From contig NW_025946507.1 of the NCBI RefSeq assembly GCF_000764305.2, positions 2,191-66,190 of the forward strand: 64,000 nucleotides of DNA, written 5' to 3'. The DNA comes from Hyalella azteca (lineage: Eukaryota > Arthropoda > Malacostraca > Amphipoda > Hyalellidae). A model generated the notes under the pieces. It had not been told where the DNA came from. It did no database searches and was given only the letters and a program-made list of their open reading frames with translations. Shown here piece by piece: positions 1-12,311 of this stretch (the stretch's first letter is position 1; every line of letters begins with the position of its first letter). The translations under genes were made by a program, and so were the position numbers.

Positions 1-200
1 TGACATGTGATATGGACGCTTGCTAGTGATTGACTGACGGAGATGAGAAGAATGGCTGTCTCTTATACACATCTTAAAATACATTGTTGAGATTGATTTT
101 ACCCGCGGAATTTACAGCCCTCATTTTAGAACTTACAATTCTAATAATTCTAATTGATATGCAATCCTGCCGAACTGCTGATTATTAATTTGCATTTCAG
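1..200. other. Intron end upstream of sulfotransferase exon
   Basis: AT-rich sequence with no coding signal. It ends in a pyrimidine-containing stretch and CAG at 198-200, the acceptor for the exon at 201. A 19-bp Tn5 mosaic-end remnant lies at about 57-75. The first 30 bases resemble a stretch near 7677-7695. Confidence 0.5.
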
Positions 201-953
201 GTTGAAGTGAACAACCTACTGCACGACTTATTCAAGTGTGACTATCGACATCAAGAAGACTACCTGCGTTTTGCTTTCATGAACGCCGACGTGTTCTCTC
301 GCAACAGCAGACTGTGGGCGATGTGCACTGCTTTGCCACGTACCAAGTGCTACGCTCCGGAGATTCTGGGCAAACTGTGTGGGTTGTTCCCTATACACGT
401 GGCCAAGCTGGTCAGAGTGAGGCTGTCATACCTGGAGGTGCAGTTGTTGGACCCGCGAGTTGTGGTGGTGTGGCTAGTGAGAGACCCTCGCGCCATGATG
501 AATTCGAGGCTTTCGAACGTCGACTGGTGTAATACGAACTCCTGTAATAACCCCAGAGTGGTTTGTTCTGATCTCTACGATGATTATTTGAGTTATTTAA
601 TACTTAAAGAAAGATATCCTGATAAGATTATGGTTTTGAGGTACGAGGACTTTGCAAGAGATGCTTATAACAGAAGTAAGCAGGTTCTGGAGTTCGCTGG
701 CCTTGGTTTTCACGAAGAGGTAATTTCGTACCTCGACGAGCATCTGAACAACAACGTTGAGTCTCCATGGAGCACAAAACATGAACCCAAGTCCACCATG
801 GGACGGTGGCTGAAGACCATGAAATGGGACGAGGTTGTCAAAGTTCAGAAACATTGCAGGTCGTACATGAAAGCCCTCGGGTACCGAATATTTCAGTATC
901 CCCACGAATTGGTCTCTGGCAACACAGTGGGGCTGTTGAATATGCCCCTTTGA
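201..953 (+). CDS. Carbohydrate sulfotransferase, 3' terminal exon (partial)
   Basis: Transfers sulfate from PAPS to a sugar hydroxyl on glycoproteins or proteoglycans; members of this family are Golgi type II membrane enzymes. The exon follows a CAG acceptor at 198-200 and reads VEVNNLLHDLF onward for 250 codons to TGA at 951-953. The GTG at 207 is an internal codon, not a start. The 3'-phosphate-binding motif of the family is clear: VVWLVRDPRAMMNSR around residues 88-102, followed by LRYEDFARD near 145 and a C-terminal RWLKTMKW...VQKHC...LGYRIF block typical of the GlcNAc/Gal-6-O-sulfotransferase (CHST1-7 like) group. The N-terminal membrane anchor and the 5'-phosphosulfate loop lie upstream of the window. 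Exact acceptor sugar cannot be read from this exon. Cysteines in WCNTNSCNNPRVVC suggest lumenal disulfides. The exon is intact with no frameshift. Confidence 0.88.
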   Translation, partial: VEVNNLLHDLFKCDYRHQEDYLRFAFMNADVFSRNSRLWAMCTALPRTKCYAPEILGKLCGLFPIHVAKLVRVRLSYLEVQLLDPRVVVVWLVRDPRAMMNSRLSNVDWCNTNSCNNPRVVCSDLYDDYLSYLILKERYPDKIMVLRYEDFARDAYNRSKQVLEFAGLGFHEEVISYLDEHLNNNVESPWSTKHEPKSTMGRWLKTMKWDEVVKVQKHCRSYMKALGYRIFQYPHELVSGNTVGLLNMPL

Positions 954-1111
954 AAACACGATCAAATTGACTTGTTTGTTGTTAGTGTAGCAACTTGTCC
1001 AAATGAGGATATAGTGTAATTGTTAACTTTAATATGCTTAGAAATAAGACCGAAACAATGCTGGATTGCGGTTGAGGATTTTGGCTATTAGGCCGTGATA
1101 GAAGACAAGTT

Positions 1112-1129
1112 AATAAAATAAATAAAATA
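1112..1129 (+). promoter_or_regulatory. Polyadenylation signal(s) for the sulfotransferase
   Basis: Overlapping AATAAA hexamers occur about 160 bases after the stop codon, a normal 3'-UTR distance. No other hexamer is nearer, so this is the likely cleavage signal. Confidence 0.5.
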
Positions 1130-2199
1130 GGGCAGAGATTTATGGCCAATGAAAATACGAAAATAGTAACTCAGCTACTCAGAAAGAGTAATTAATGGAA
1201 CTTTGAATAATTCTTTAGCCCAATGATATGCAGAAATGAGATGAACTACATAGATTTTAAAGGTCGAAATAATTCAAGTTTAGGTCTCAGATATTTTTTC
1301 ATGGAATTTGGATGATCTGATGTTAATTTTACCAATAACTAACCACGAATCGAGTACCGTTTACAATTTAACCAATAAAGACCAACATACCAAGGAAAAT
1401 ATTTTTTAGGACAACAAATGTGTAGGCCGTTAATTAATCTTGATGAATGCTAAAAAAATACGACATGCTTCCCGAACACTCATCTGAAACAAATTTTGTA
1501 TGAAAATATGATCTGAATGGAAAAATTTATAGACAAAACAGAAGAACAAGGCTTTACTCACGGAAAAATGGATAGACAAAATTTAAATGCTTTCCATACG
1601 CTTATCAAAATGAAATTAAATAGTTAACATGGATATTCCTTATTAATGGATGAATTCATAGTAAAATTAAGGAAGGCTTTCTTTCCACTTATGTGAAGCA
1701 AATTTTTTATTGTTTTGCGGTCACTCATTGCAAACTGCGGGAAGCAGGTCAAATTGAAGGGATAACAAGATATTTAGATAAAGATATGATACATTTATTT
1801 GAAATCCTAAACTAAAAACAACTAAGATAAAATGTGTCAGAGGGGTACATTTGTCAATAGAAAATGTGAAACTTTCCCTTTTCGTACATGTATCAAATAT
1901 TTCCATTTGACTTTAATTAAAATCTCGTAGAAATCGAGAGGCCATTTTGATGAAAATCAGGACGTACTTTAAATAAGATTAGTGAATGGAGAGTACATCA
2001 CTATTGCTCTGGATTATTAGGTATGTAGTTCATTATTACATATTCATATCATATTATGTAATTCATTCATTCACTCATATTATGTAATTCAGATGATCTA
2101 TGCAAGTTACATTGAAAAATTGTATAAATTGTATACGAATTATTCATGTCCAATAAACGCAAGAGATAAATACTGAAAAAATCTTATTTATGCAGTATT

Positions 2200-2345
2200 A
2201 AATATTATATGGAAACGGCATGTATATTTCAAACAAACACTGCATTGAAGTGAAAGAATTTCTCGCCAGTGTTTGCTCATTCAGTCGCTACTCCAAATAA
2301 TTTTTATTCGATATAATTTTATTCGATCGAATTTTACTCAATTCG
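2200..2345. repeat. Dispersed repeat, copy 1
   Basis: About 140 bases, including TTTCAAACAAACACTGCATT and the following ATTCGATATAATTTTATTCG, reappear at 7331-7470 in the same orientation with only a few differences. An unclassified interspersed repeat; no terminal repeats recognised. Confidence 0.7.
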
Positions 2346-3044
2346 ATATTATTCTATAGAAATTTTTTTTCGATATAAATTTTTTCTGATACAAATTTTA
2401 TTCGACATGACTTTCTAAGTGAATATGAGCCAAAAAAATCCCTTGCAAAGTCCGTTGTAAGGGATTTGTAAAGGTTATTGCAGAATTAAAAACGTTGATA
2501 ATTGAAATGAAATAGGAAGATTAATCAAATTGGCAAAAAACCCGACGCTCGTTTGAAGAGAAAGATTTCGGAACTCAAAATTTTCCTTTCTGGCATTTCG
2601 GTGTTATCAAAAACAGGAACATTATTGCATGTCGATAAAGACTTGAATCTTATTATCAATAAATGAAATTTTATAGACTATGTATAATCCGGCTGGGATA
2701 ATTTCACCGATGTAATAGATTGTATCAGGTAATGCAGTGTTAGCATAAGCCCTTCCACACACCGTTAACTAGTGTCTAACGGACCTTACGTTATCTTCTA
2801 TTACTAAGTGTTCCTTATTAGTAACTGAACAAATGATCATCTTATAAAGCTACATCAAAAGAATATATCGTTCAATATTGAGTGATATTACTTGGTCATC
2901 AAGGTTTAGATTTTACGACTCTCCAAATTAAGTGCTGTGCCATTGCGTCTACTTAAACATAAAATTCTACTTCTGTGTTAACATTAGGACGCATATGCTT
3001 CACCTGCTGACAAATCACTTCTCATCATTCTATGCCTATCGTAT

Positions 3045-3180
3045 CCAATCATTCTACGTATCATTCCCTATCGTTCTACATATCACTCCCCATTGTTCTA
3101 CATATCACTCCCCATTGTTCTACATATCGTATCCCATCGTTCAACATGTCGATCATTCCCCATTGTTCTACATATCATTA
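3045..3180. repeat. Minisatellite, ~25-bp unit
   Basis: Variants of CATTGTTCTACATATCACTC repeat about six times. The short ORFs over it are repeat artefacts. Confidence 0.75.
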
Positions 3181-4505
3181 CCACTATTTAGAATCAATTC
3201 ATGTATCAATATGCAGATAGGTCATGATTAACAGCTTGAGCATTGCGTTAGTAGTACATTACAGTATACAGTATACTGTATATTATACTGAAGGTTTGTC
3301 GTTGATATTTTTAGTACTACATTATAAGCGCACAGTACTTAAGATCAAAGAAGGATCCAGCCTAATTTGTTTGATATTATTCATTATTTTTTAATATTCT
3401 GGCCTGCAGGAGATAAATGATGACACAGATCCTTAAATTTTGTGTGGTTTTAGAAACGAAATATTTTCCTGATTTAAAATAAATCTTTCGGCCCTTAAAT
3501 ATATAACTGGTGTAATTTTTGTCACTGATCGTTTGATAAACTCTTTTTGATATCACGATGATAGAGGCTGAGTTGCTTGATATGATCCAACAATGACGTA
3601 GACAAATTACTTCCCTTAGCTTAAGTACTGTGCAAAGTAGCATGAGGGGTACAGCATGTGTCTGTGATAGAGTGCACTTCGTCGTAGGTATATAATAGCA
3701 TGATATTATGTATTATAATAGCATGCTATGTATCACAAATATTATAAATGTAGTAAACATTTCTAGTAGATAAAGCACACTAGCGAACGCAACCACCCTT
3801 AGTTCTAAGGCACTAATCCTGCCATGCGAGAACGCGCGTCTAGCGCTTAATTCAGTAGAGCGTAAAACTCTTAAAATTTTTAAATAATCTAAATACTCTC
3901 AATAGGAATAACATTCGAGCATTAGTCTTTTTCATTCAAATAACAAAAAACTTATTTGTTTCATTGAAATTTTGTGGTATGAAGTTCCTTAATTATGAAC
4001 ATGGCGCTATGGGTAATCTGCCACGTCATTTTCTTGATTTGTATACGCCACGGCCTTCACAGGTCGAGCGTAATTACTGAGAATACTACAATATTTTTAA
4101 TGTTAAAGTTTTCTTTATTCGATTGCACATTGAGCATAGACTTTAGATTTATGTTGTTTTTATGAGCGGACTGCTAAGGAAGCTGTTGCCGTTGTTCACA
4201 TGAGAGTTCAATAAAACAAGGCCAACTCGATGTAGCCAAATTCGTTAAAATTCAGGTGGCAACTAAATCAATAAGTTTCAATTTTTCCCACTTGGCACAG
4301 TAATCATTGATCTTGCCCAGAACAAGCGTAATGCTTAGTTATCACATGTATAATAAATTTGAATAACTTATGAGATCCACCCCTAGGTTAATGTTATCAA
4401 TGTTCGATCAAGTTCTGTTCTAAGCAAGAATCACCGGATTGGAAGAGCTTTAGATTTTTTAATGGATAAGGGATAAATTTGAAAGTTATAATTACAAACA
4501 AAAGG

Positions 4506-4660
4506 TATAACTCAGTACTCACTGCAGTGAGTGACAAAAAGCGCATTTTCTCGTCGACGAAAACGTGGAGTTACGGACGGACAGACAGACAGACGGACGG
4601 ACAGACGGACGGACATGACGTGCACAATAGCGCCTTTTTTCCATAAATGAGAAAATGTGC
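4506..4660 (-). mobile_element. Tetranucleotide-core hairpin element, copy 1
   Basis: Begins TATAACTCAGTACTCACTGC, includes the palindrome ACTCACTGCAGTGAGT, then GCGCATTTTCTCGTCGACGA, a (GGAC/AGAC)n core and AATGAGAAAATGTGC at the far end. GCGCATTTTCTC and GAGAAAATG(T/C)GC form an inverted pair flanking the core. Other copies lie at 33875-34022, 34949-35172 and 42449-42612. Confidence 0.75.
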
Positions 4661-5309
4661 AAATGTAATTGTTTTACATACTCTGCAAAATTTTAAGTTT
4701 AGTTTATTCTAAATATAGAGATCAAACATTGAATTTCTTAAATTTTTTAGGATTTTAGACATAAATTATTCAACATGTATTCAACATAGCATATCTGTAG
4801 GTCGTGGTTGCCTTTTGATAACTGTTGCCAACGTTTTTGCCAACAATATAGTTTGATAAAAACTTCTCCTTTGTATTTTCTTATCTTAACGAAAATTCTA
4901 CGAATGGCTTTTAGCCAATGAAATTTTCGGCTTTCAAAATTACTTATCTTTTCGGGTTGTGGGCTTGAGGATACTCAGTTTACGATACCTCAACCCTTGA
5001 GTTTTATCGAGAAATCGAGTTTACGATACCTCGATTTCTTCAATATAAATCGAGACAATATAAATCTATTGTGAGAGAATTTTCTTTTGAAGTCAAGCAT
5101 GGCAAGCGTTTTCGACGAACCAACGTAATCACTTCACAGTTATTCCTCACTATTCCTCCTTAGTTGTGATAGTGAACCATTCCTCCCAGAGGGATGGGGA
5201 GATATGAAGAAGGAACTACTCCATGCAATTGGTGACATGAGAGGAAGGAACAAGAAGGGTAGAGAGATTATATCAAGGGAAGAGGGACTATGAGTAAAAG
5301 AATCGGCAA

Positions 5310-5366
5310 CAGGCCATGGGCCTATTTCTTCAGTGCCGACACTTCGATTCTATTCTATGCCGAAGT
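5310..5366. repeat. Dispersed repeat tail with (TTCTA)n end, copy 1
   Basis: Contains CGGCAACAGGCCATGGGCCT and CCGACACTTCGATTCTATTC. Related copies occur at 54235-54292 (same orientation) and 56284-56325 (reverse). The pentanucleotide tail suggests the 3' end of a retroposed element, but no coding part is visible. Confidence 0.55.
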
Positions 5367-5661
5367 AAATTTTTTCATTTTTTTTTAGTTTTTCGTGCGA
5401 AGGTCTTGATGAATGAAATTAGTATACTGTCATCATGCAACGATCGATATATTTACAAGCGTCATGCAGAGTGACAGATATTGAGAGAACATATGATTAT
5501 ATTGAACTGAATTTGATATAATCGATGCCTACATTCTCGATCAATATCTAAGCAAATGATTTTTATTTCTTATTTCAAATTTCGGTATCATTCTTACGCA
5601 ATATTGATTTTTTATTTTTATGATATGCCCACGTTCACACTTGAACTCTGTTGCAATTGAT

Positions 5662-6709
5662 TCACTCATAAAATTTTTGTTTGTTTTCCCAATCTCGACC
5701 TTCGATAATTTTTCTTTCAATTATTTCAATTTCTTTATTAAGTTTATTTGCTTCGTACGTTCTGAAATTCCTCGATTTCTTTCTTTGGAACCTACGCATC
5801 ATTTGATCGTGAAGACTTTGGTTTTTGCCTTCACAAGAACGTTCATTAAGGGGTAATGCATTGTATTGATCAATATCAGGGCGCATAACGTGTTCTTTTA
5901 AATCGGTCAAGTTGTACTTCCTAGGCATCGTCAATTCTCTGCCAAGATTTTGATACTTTTTTCCGTTTGCACCGAGCGCATTGGTTTTTTTATTCGAAAA
6001 TGAACATTGGCAATTGTCCGTCTGCTTGGTAAACTCGGATCGTTCTTCTTTCTCTTTAAAATTTTCACAGTTACGGTATTCTATTCTATTGTATTTTGTA
6101 GATCTCTTGTTTATTTCCAGCAACTGCGAGAAGATAAGATTATTTTGTCTCATCCCATCGTCTGGATATTCGTTTATTGGACTTTGACTAAGCCCCCCGG
6201 AAGTTGTTTTCGGATGGCTTGGCTCGCAAGTTGATCGGAAAGCATGAAGGTCTCTCAAAGTCTTTGTGTATGGAGCATTAGTCTCCGAACATCTAACTTT
6301 CAGCAAAGTTCTCTTTGAAGTTGGAGTTCCTAACGTTTCTCTGAAAGGCCTTGGCTCCAATACACAGAGATTTGGGTTTTCTGAAGGATGTTTCGCTCGA
6401 CTTGATTGCATCTTTTTGTTTGCAGACGCAAACTTTTGAGTTGAAACTTGTTTATTAATTGCTTGAGCGGGGAGCTGATCTAAAGGAAAATGGAGGAAGT
6501 TTCTGTCAAAGGATTTAAAGTCCCGCTGATCAACTTCGACCTCCACATTATCCGGTTTAAGAGCTTCATCTTCTGAGGACTGGAGAGCTTCTGTGAAGGA
6601 CCGGACGTCGCTGGTTGGGCCGGAGGTTCCTGGGTCGGACTCTTGGGTTTTTGGTTCCTCTTCTTCGTTTGTTTGGTCCTCCACGAGCAAGGAAACTCGT
6701 ACGGAGGAT
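5662..6709 (-). CDS. Unrecognised membrane protein, terminal exon (cytoplasmic tail)
   Basis: Minus-strand exon starting after the acceptor ACATACTTTGCAG (AG at 6711-6712) and ending at TGA (5662-5664). It encodes about 349 residues, starting SSVRVSLLVEDQTNEEEEPK. The chain is hydrophilic, rich in K, R, E, N and S, with an acidic stretch near the start and a charged, probably helical C-terminus (KLNKEIEIIERKIIEGRDWE). I do not recognise a domain. The exon starts with one base completing a split codon, which matches the two spare bases left by the upstream exon at 7280..7048 (CG|A = Arg). Together they look like a single-pass membrane protein with a long disordered cytoplasmic tail. Frame and length make chance occurrence unlikely; the function is unknown. 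Confidence 0.6.
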
Positions 6710-7047
6710 CTGCAAAGTATGTTGGCATGTGTAATGTTTTTGTGGTCATATTGTTGAACGTACCTACTAACCTGAGTCATATGAAGTTTCTTAGCAAATC
6801 TTGTAACATAAAAGATGTAAGATAATAAAAATATTGCATAATATAGCATAAAATAGTAAAAAATAGTATAATAGTAAAAATAAAAATAAATATTGTATAA
6901 TATAGCATAAAATAGTAAAAAATAGTATAATAGTGAAAATAAAAAAAATATTGCCTAATATAGCATAAAATAGAAATATTTTCAGGTTGGGTTATGTTTT
7001 GCCGGCTTTTGTCGCTTTTCACAGCGGGTTTTGCACCCTGAACGCAC

Positions 7048-7280
7048 CGTTCAGACGGCGCCACGTAGTCTATAACCCCCACCCCCGGCAGCCACCTGGA
7101 CTGCGCCCCCTGCGCCCCCTGTGCTACGGTGTTGCGTCTCCTTGAGCCGCAACAGACGGCGGTGGCCAGAAGACATGCACCGCAACACGTGGCGAGCAGC
7201 ACCACCGCCGCCGCCAGCAACACCGCCACCGACAGGCTCTCGCGGGGCCACCGCAGGGCGGCCGCAGTAGGAGAGCCGAA
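7048..7280 (-). CDS. Same gene, transmembrane exon
   Basis: Acceptor TTTTCCTGTGCAG (AG at 7281-7282) and donor ACG|GTGCGT (GT at 7047-7046) bound a 233-nt exon. It reads FGSPTAAALRWPRE, then a hydrophobic segment (SVAVLLAAAVVLLATCCGA) followed by CCGSRRR, a stop-transfer pattern, and ends ...DYVAPSE plus two bases. Phase 2 at the donor agrees exactly with the next exon (6709). Local GC is far above the surroundings. Cysteines clustered at the membrane edge could be palmitoylated (inference). Upstream exons, which would supply the ectodomain, were not found in this window, so the family stays unknown. Confidence 0.55.
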
Positions 7281-7330
7281 CTGCACAGGAAAATTACAAC
7301 CAAATTGGATGGCATTTACCCGCAAGAGAG

Positions 7331-7470
7331 CATTAAATATTTATATGAAAAAGGCATGTATATTTCAAACAAACACTGCATTGAAGTGAGATAATTTCTT
7401 ACCAGTGTTTGCTCATTCAGTCGCTACTCCAAGTAATTTTTATTCGATATAATTTTATTCGATCGATAAT
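7331..7470. repeat. Dispersed repeat, copy 2
   Basis: Matches 2200-2345 in the same orientation; see that entry. Confidence 0.7.
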
Positions 7471-7751
7471 TTTATTATCAAGATTATTATTGGGCCATAA
7501 GGCGCTTGGATACAGAGAAAGTAGTGGCTGTGGTGGATGGTATAGGTCTTGCTATATGTACAATGGAATTAACCCAGGTTCAATAAGTCGGCGATGGTTT
7601 AGAATGGTTTATTTACAAATGACGGATAATGAAGTATTGGCAAGCATATGAATGACTACACACAGATTGAATTAACATGTGATATGGAAGCTTGCTGCAA
7701 GTTACAGGACGATCCCGTATGTTACGGTCGGGCTTACGTTAGTTTCCCCGA

Positions 7752-7934
7752 CAGTGGCGGCTACTAACATTTTCAAGTAATATCCGACAATAGTTACAGT
7801 GCTATTGGCCTGGTATATATGAAATTATGAAGGGTTACTGGGTCCTTCCGTGGCATCTAGCAACTATAAACGAGGCCAATAGCACGGTAAATAGTGGCGG
7901 TTAGTACTTGAAAATTGTAGTGGCCGCCATTAGT
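7752..7934. mobile_element. Foldback MITE with ~62-bp inverted arms
   Basis: The left arm (7752-7813, starting CAGTGGCGGCTACTAAC) is the imperfect reverse complement of the right arm (7873-7934, ending GTAGTGGCCGCCATTAG). Arms share AGGCCAATAGCAC and ACTTGAAAAT. The spacer is about 59 bases without coding capacity. Structure fits a non-autonomous DNA transposon. A clear target-site duplication was not identified. Confidence 0.75.
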
Positions 7935-8781
7935 ACTGTTCACTGTACAAGCACCTATACCATGTCAAGACTTACGGTAAGCAGCGAGGCAGACAACAAC
8001 AAGCAGAAAAATTAAAACGTCACATTGTCCAAATAGTTAAGCGAAGGAGTCTTTGTTTCAGCCACTCTGTTTCTGAAGCCCTCGACATAACGAGGATGTT
8101 GGATTGCCATCAGTATCATCAGCCTGGCTATAGTTATCATTAGCCTGTTATTCAACATCATTGTAAAGATTCGGTAAGATTATTTGCTTTAATGCAATCT
8201 TATTGCACAGAACTCAAATGAATTAATGGATGACCCCAATGAGATTTCACATTCAGGCCGCAAAAATACACCACCATCTGTCCAAATGTGAGTTGACAAA
8301 ATACGATCTGACGAAGTTATAGATAAATCGAAATTGCATCAAAAAATTAAATCTATGTAAACACAAGTTATCTAGTGAACCTTCTGAATAATAAATTTTA
8401 ATTATCTCATATTTGACCTTGGCAAACTATCAATAAACGTAAAAAATTTTTGTAAAGGACAAGACTTGACGATGTCTAAACGATGCCTATAATTTGTGAG
8501 CAGTCTAAGACTCTGGTGAGCTAAATAAACTGCGTCAAATGTTAATGTTTTCTCTCGGAGACCCACACAGCATATATTTTTGATTCAAAGTAAGATTTGA
8601 ATTTAAAATATTTCTGTCGAGATTGCAAGGCCGGCTCCTGAACGTCATTGTTCCACACAGAGACTGAGCGCCTCTGAAGCGACAGCGAGCTATATACCGC
8701 AAGGCCTCTACTCTCTCTAAATATCACGAGTAAATAATACATTACCGAGCCATGGACCGGTAACCTTCAGGGCTGGACATC

Positions 8782-8870
8782 GTAGATGTCCCAGTACACA
8801 CGCTACAATATCCCAGTACACGCGCTACAATGTCCCAGTACACGCGCTACAATGTCCCAGTACATGCCCT
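8782..8870. repeat. Minisatellite, 22-bp unit
   Basis: About four copies of CAGTACACGCGCTACAATGT plus CC, with single-base variants. Confidence 0.85.
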
Positions 8871-11404
8871 ACGATGTGAAATAGCGATATCAAAGAAGTC
8901 TCAAGTTTATAAAATTTACTGAAAATCAAAATGTTTGTTTACAAAGTTATATATAGCACACTTGTTTTAGCAATAATCAATAACTTAAAATTAAAATAAT
9001 TTAAGCATACGTAAAACCTGCAGAAACTTTAACGTGTTGCTCTGAATGCGCATCCAATTGAATAGTTAGCTAGCAAATCCTGTTTTATTTATAAGTCACA
9101 TTTATGCAATTGTTCTGCTACTTAATTTTACTTAACTGCTTATCCACTCGCAGATTAATTACTCTTTAACCTAGCGCAGATTAATTACTAATTAATTACT
9201 CTTTAATTAATTACTCTTTAACCTTATTTAGATTCGCATTAATTCGGCATAATAAATAATTAGATAACAGAATATTTGCTAAAAATGTTATAAAACCTCA
9301 ACGAAGAGTCAATGTTCTTGATGCGGAAAAAGTGCGATTATAAAATACATATAATAAATAAATATTATGAAAAAAAATCTTTTCAAATGAAATATGAAAA
9401 AGTATATATTAAACAGCAATAAAATATTCGGTAAGAAACATAGAAACAGAGCAAAAATACACATAATACTGCTACTTTATACCCTTAAGTTTACACGCTA
9501 AACAGAACAAAGTGTGTACTTAACTTATTTTAGAGTTTCATGCCATGAGCAGCAGTTAAAAATGTACAAAGTTACCTATTGAATGAATGGGATTATCCCG
9601 ACAACCTAGACTTAGAAGTATGTATTTCTGAAAGAGATTTTTTCTGAGTTGTAGCTTTTTCTCAATGTAATGTAACAACTGAAAAATTCTAGGAATTATA
9701 GTTTTAGTGAATATAACTATATGGAATCATATAGTTTATATATAATCACTGGTCTTGAGCCGATAGTGATGTAATATGTGGTTGACATGAGCGGCAGTTC
9801 CAGTTGGTTTTTGTAATAGCAATTTTGTTCATGCATATTACCAACAACTCTGTTTACATTTTAATGTTTGCACATTAACGTTTGATGTGAAATGGTATAC
9901 ACATTATTTCAGATTCTAAAAATGCCTAGACATGGTAGTATGAATTGTATTCATCAGGATGCTTTGCTAATAAGTTCGGAACATCGAACCTCTACGTCAT
10001 TAAGTATCACACAAAACCATCACGACTATGTGACTGCAATCACAACTAAGCTAACCATTTGTTAATATAATATTATTATATGAACAATATACTAACGCAA
10101 ACCAATATTCTGTCTTAGCACCAAAACAGCATCGAGGTTTCGGATTAACCAAGATATAACGTCTACCAAATCCCGTAACATTGCTATCTCAAATTCGGCA
10201 TTGCTACGAGTACATGGACTAGTGTGCCGGAGCCATAGTATCAAAGATAGTTACGAGTTTTCAATCCAATCACTGACAATCACTAAAGACTTTTCAAAGT
10301 AAATCCACCAACCACTTGAAGGAAATAGGCCGCTACGCGTACTTTATAGATTTTTAATAGGATGGCCCCAGGGCACCGAAAAGAATGTACTATTAGTTCA
10401 ACTGAAAAACGGCAATTAAAAAGGGGTGTCAACAAGTTCTAGCTCAGCCATTATTGATTGACAGCCATGAATTGGCTTTAAAAATATGCAATAGAGAATT
10501 AATTATTGTACTAGAATGATTAAAATAAATTATTTTATTAGGTAACACTGCATCGATCCGTCGGTATCAAAGCTACGAAAAACTAATCACACCACGTCTA
10601 ATTGAACCATTCATGTTAATTTGTAACGACGTTCATAAGGTTACAAGAGCACGAGCTAAACAGCTCGAAATAATTAGTTCTATTATTCTAATTATTTAGA
10701 TGCCTATCCTCATTGATTTTTCATATAAATCCATTAATTCGTTATAAAACTATTATGAATAATTTCCAATGCCCAGTTTATTAATCACTTCTCCCCTCTC
10801 TCAATTAGGTACACATTTAAAAGAAAGCGATGTACAACACGTACCCTAACAAAATTTAGAGTCGCCCAGCTTCTGGTAACCCAAATCAGTTAAAGCTGCC
10901 GCGTCTGTAAATTTTCACTGGGTAGTTACGTATTATTAAAAGGATGCACATGGTATCATGCTCTGTAGCAACGGTAAATTCATGCGAAAATCTAGTGGAT
11001 GACACCAAATTACTGAAAAATGTATTCATATGGAAAAGCATTTTTATAGTATTATTAAAAGTTTCAAGTGCTTGAGTTATAAAAATTTCCCACATGAAGT
11101 TAAACGCAGAAATGGATCGATTGGTTGGAAAATAAACTAGCTAAATAAATCGGAAAATTCTTATATTTTTTCAGTATTTGCTTATAATACTAGGCTGAAT
11201 ATCCGAGCAGCACGATGAAAAATTTTTTCGAGTTATAGTTCCTCGAATTCGTGTTAGGGTCCATTACAATAATAAAATTCCCACATAAAATTTTACTCTT
11301 TGCGTCGATTTTGGTGTATGAAAAGTGAATAAAAATAAAAATAAAAACTGAGCTTCAAACTTACTTAAATATTCGTATTTGTTTGTGGAAAATAGGTTGA
11401 GGTA

Positions 11405-11605
11405 AATACAAGTATCTAAGTGTTAAAACAAGTATCTAAGTGTTAAAACAAGTGTTAAATAAGTGTTAAAACAAGTGTTAAATAAGTGTTAAAACAAGTG
11501 TTAAATAAGTGTTAAAACAAGTGTTAAATAAGTGTTAAAACAAGTATCTAAGTGTTAAAACAAGTGTTAAATAAGTGTTAAAACAAATATCTAAGTGTTA
11601 GAGCT
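11405..11605. repeat. Minisatellite, AAGTGTTAAAAC-based
   Basis: Alternating units AAGTGTTAAAACAAGT and GTTAAATAAGTGTTAAAAC fill about 200 bases. Confidence 0.85.
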
Positions 11606-12311
11606 AATTAATATTTCTCTAAGATCGTTATCCATATCGCTGGGAACATATTGCTCCTCAGCTGCAAGTCCGGGCGATTCGAGTAAAGATAAAATTAAAA
11701 TTAAATAAACTATAGAATAAGAAGTAACGTTAATGTTGAATTTTATACGAATGAAATACAAATGTATTTCGTTCCAAAACAGATATTATTAGTTATGATA
11801 GCAATCCAAAAGGATTTGATATTTGTCATTTGATACAGAGTCACGTAGAAACAGCACATAGAAATGCACCACGCAATTTTATCAAGGAAGCTCTAGAATG
11901 TTTCACTCAGTCACTCCGGTCACACATGCATTGTACAAAAGTTAATTTTTGGCATATATTTGACAAATTTACGTTTGGCTTGTCGAAAGGAGTGAAAGGG
12001 ATTGAAAATTGAAACGACGCAGTGTGAAACCCTGACTTTTTGAAATATTTTCATTAGTACTTGAATTATCACAGACAACTTCAGGCTAATGATTCAAAAA
12101 TTTCTTTGGAAACGTTATTAATACAAACGTGAATACATTTTTTTTAATTTTTGCGTTTCAAGTAAGAACGATCAGTCAATGTTTGTCACAAAATGTTCGA
12201 AACGAGTCATCAAATATTTTCAAAGTTAGCCATAACATTTTTGATAGACGAAGTCCCTCCGAAAACTTAATATATTAATCAAACCACAATACTAGTCTGA
12301 AATGTGATCTT

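Larger units (their letters stand above)
1130..5661. other. Intergenic, AT-rich, dispersed repeats
   Basis: No exon with both splice signals and coding character was seen. It holds a dispersed repeat at 2200-2345 (second copy 7331-7470), a minisatellite at 3045-3180, a tetranucleotide-core element at 4506-4660 and a dispersed repeat tail at about 5310-5366. ORFs here are short and low complexity. Confidence 0.5.
7935..12311. other. Intergenic, AT-rich, with minisatellites
   Basis: No supported exon. It holds a 22-bp minisatellite (8782-8870), short duplicated TTAATTACTCTTTAA stretches near 9160-9225, and a longer array at 11405-11605. A minus-strand ORF at 8542-8742 has no convincing splice context. 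The rest shows nothing beyond AT-rich sequence. Confidence 0.5.
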
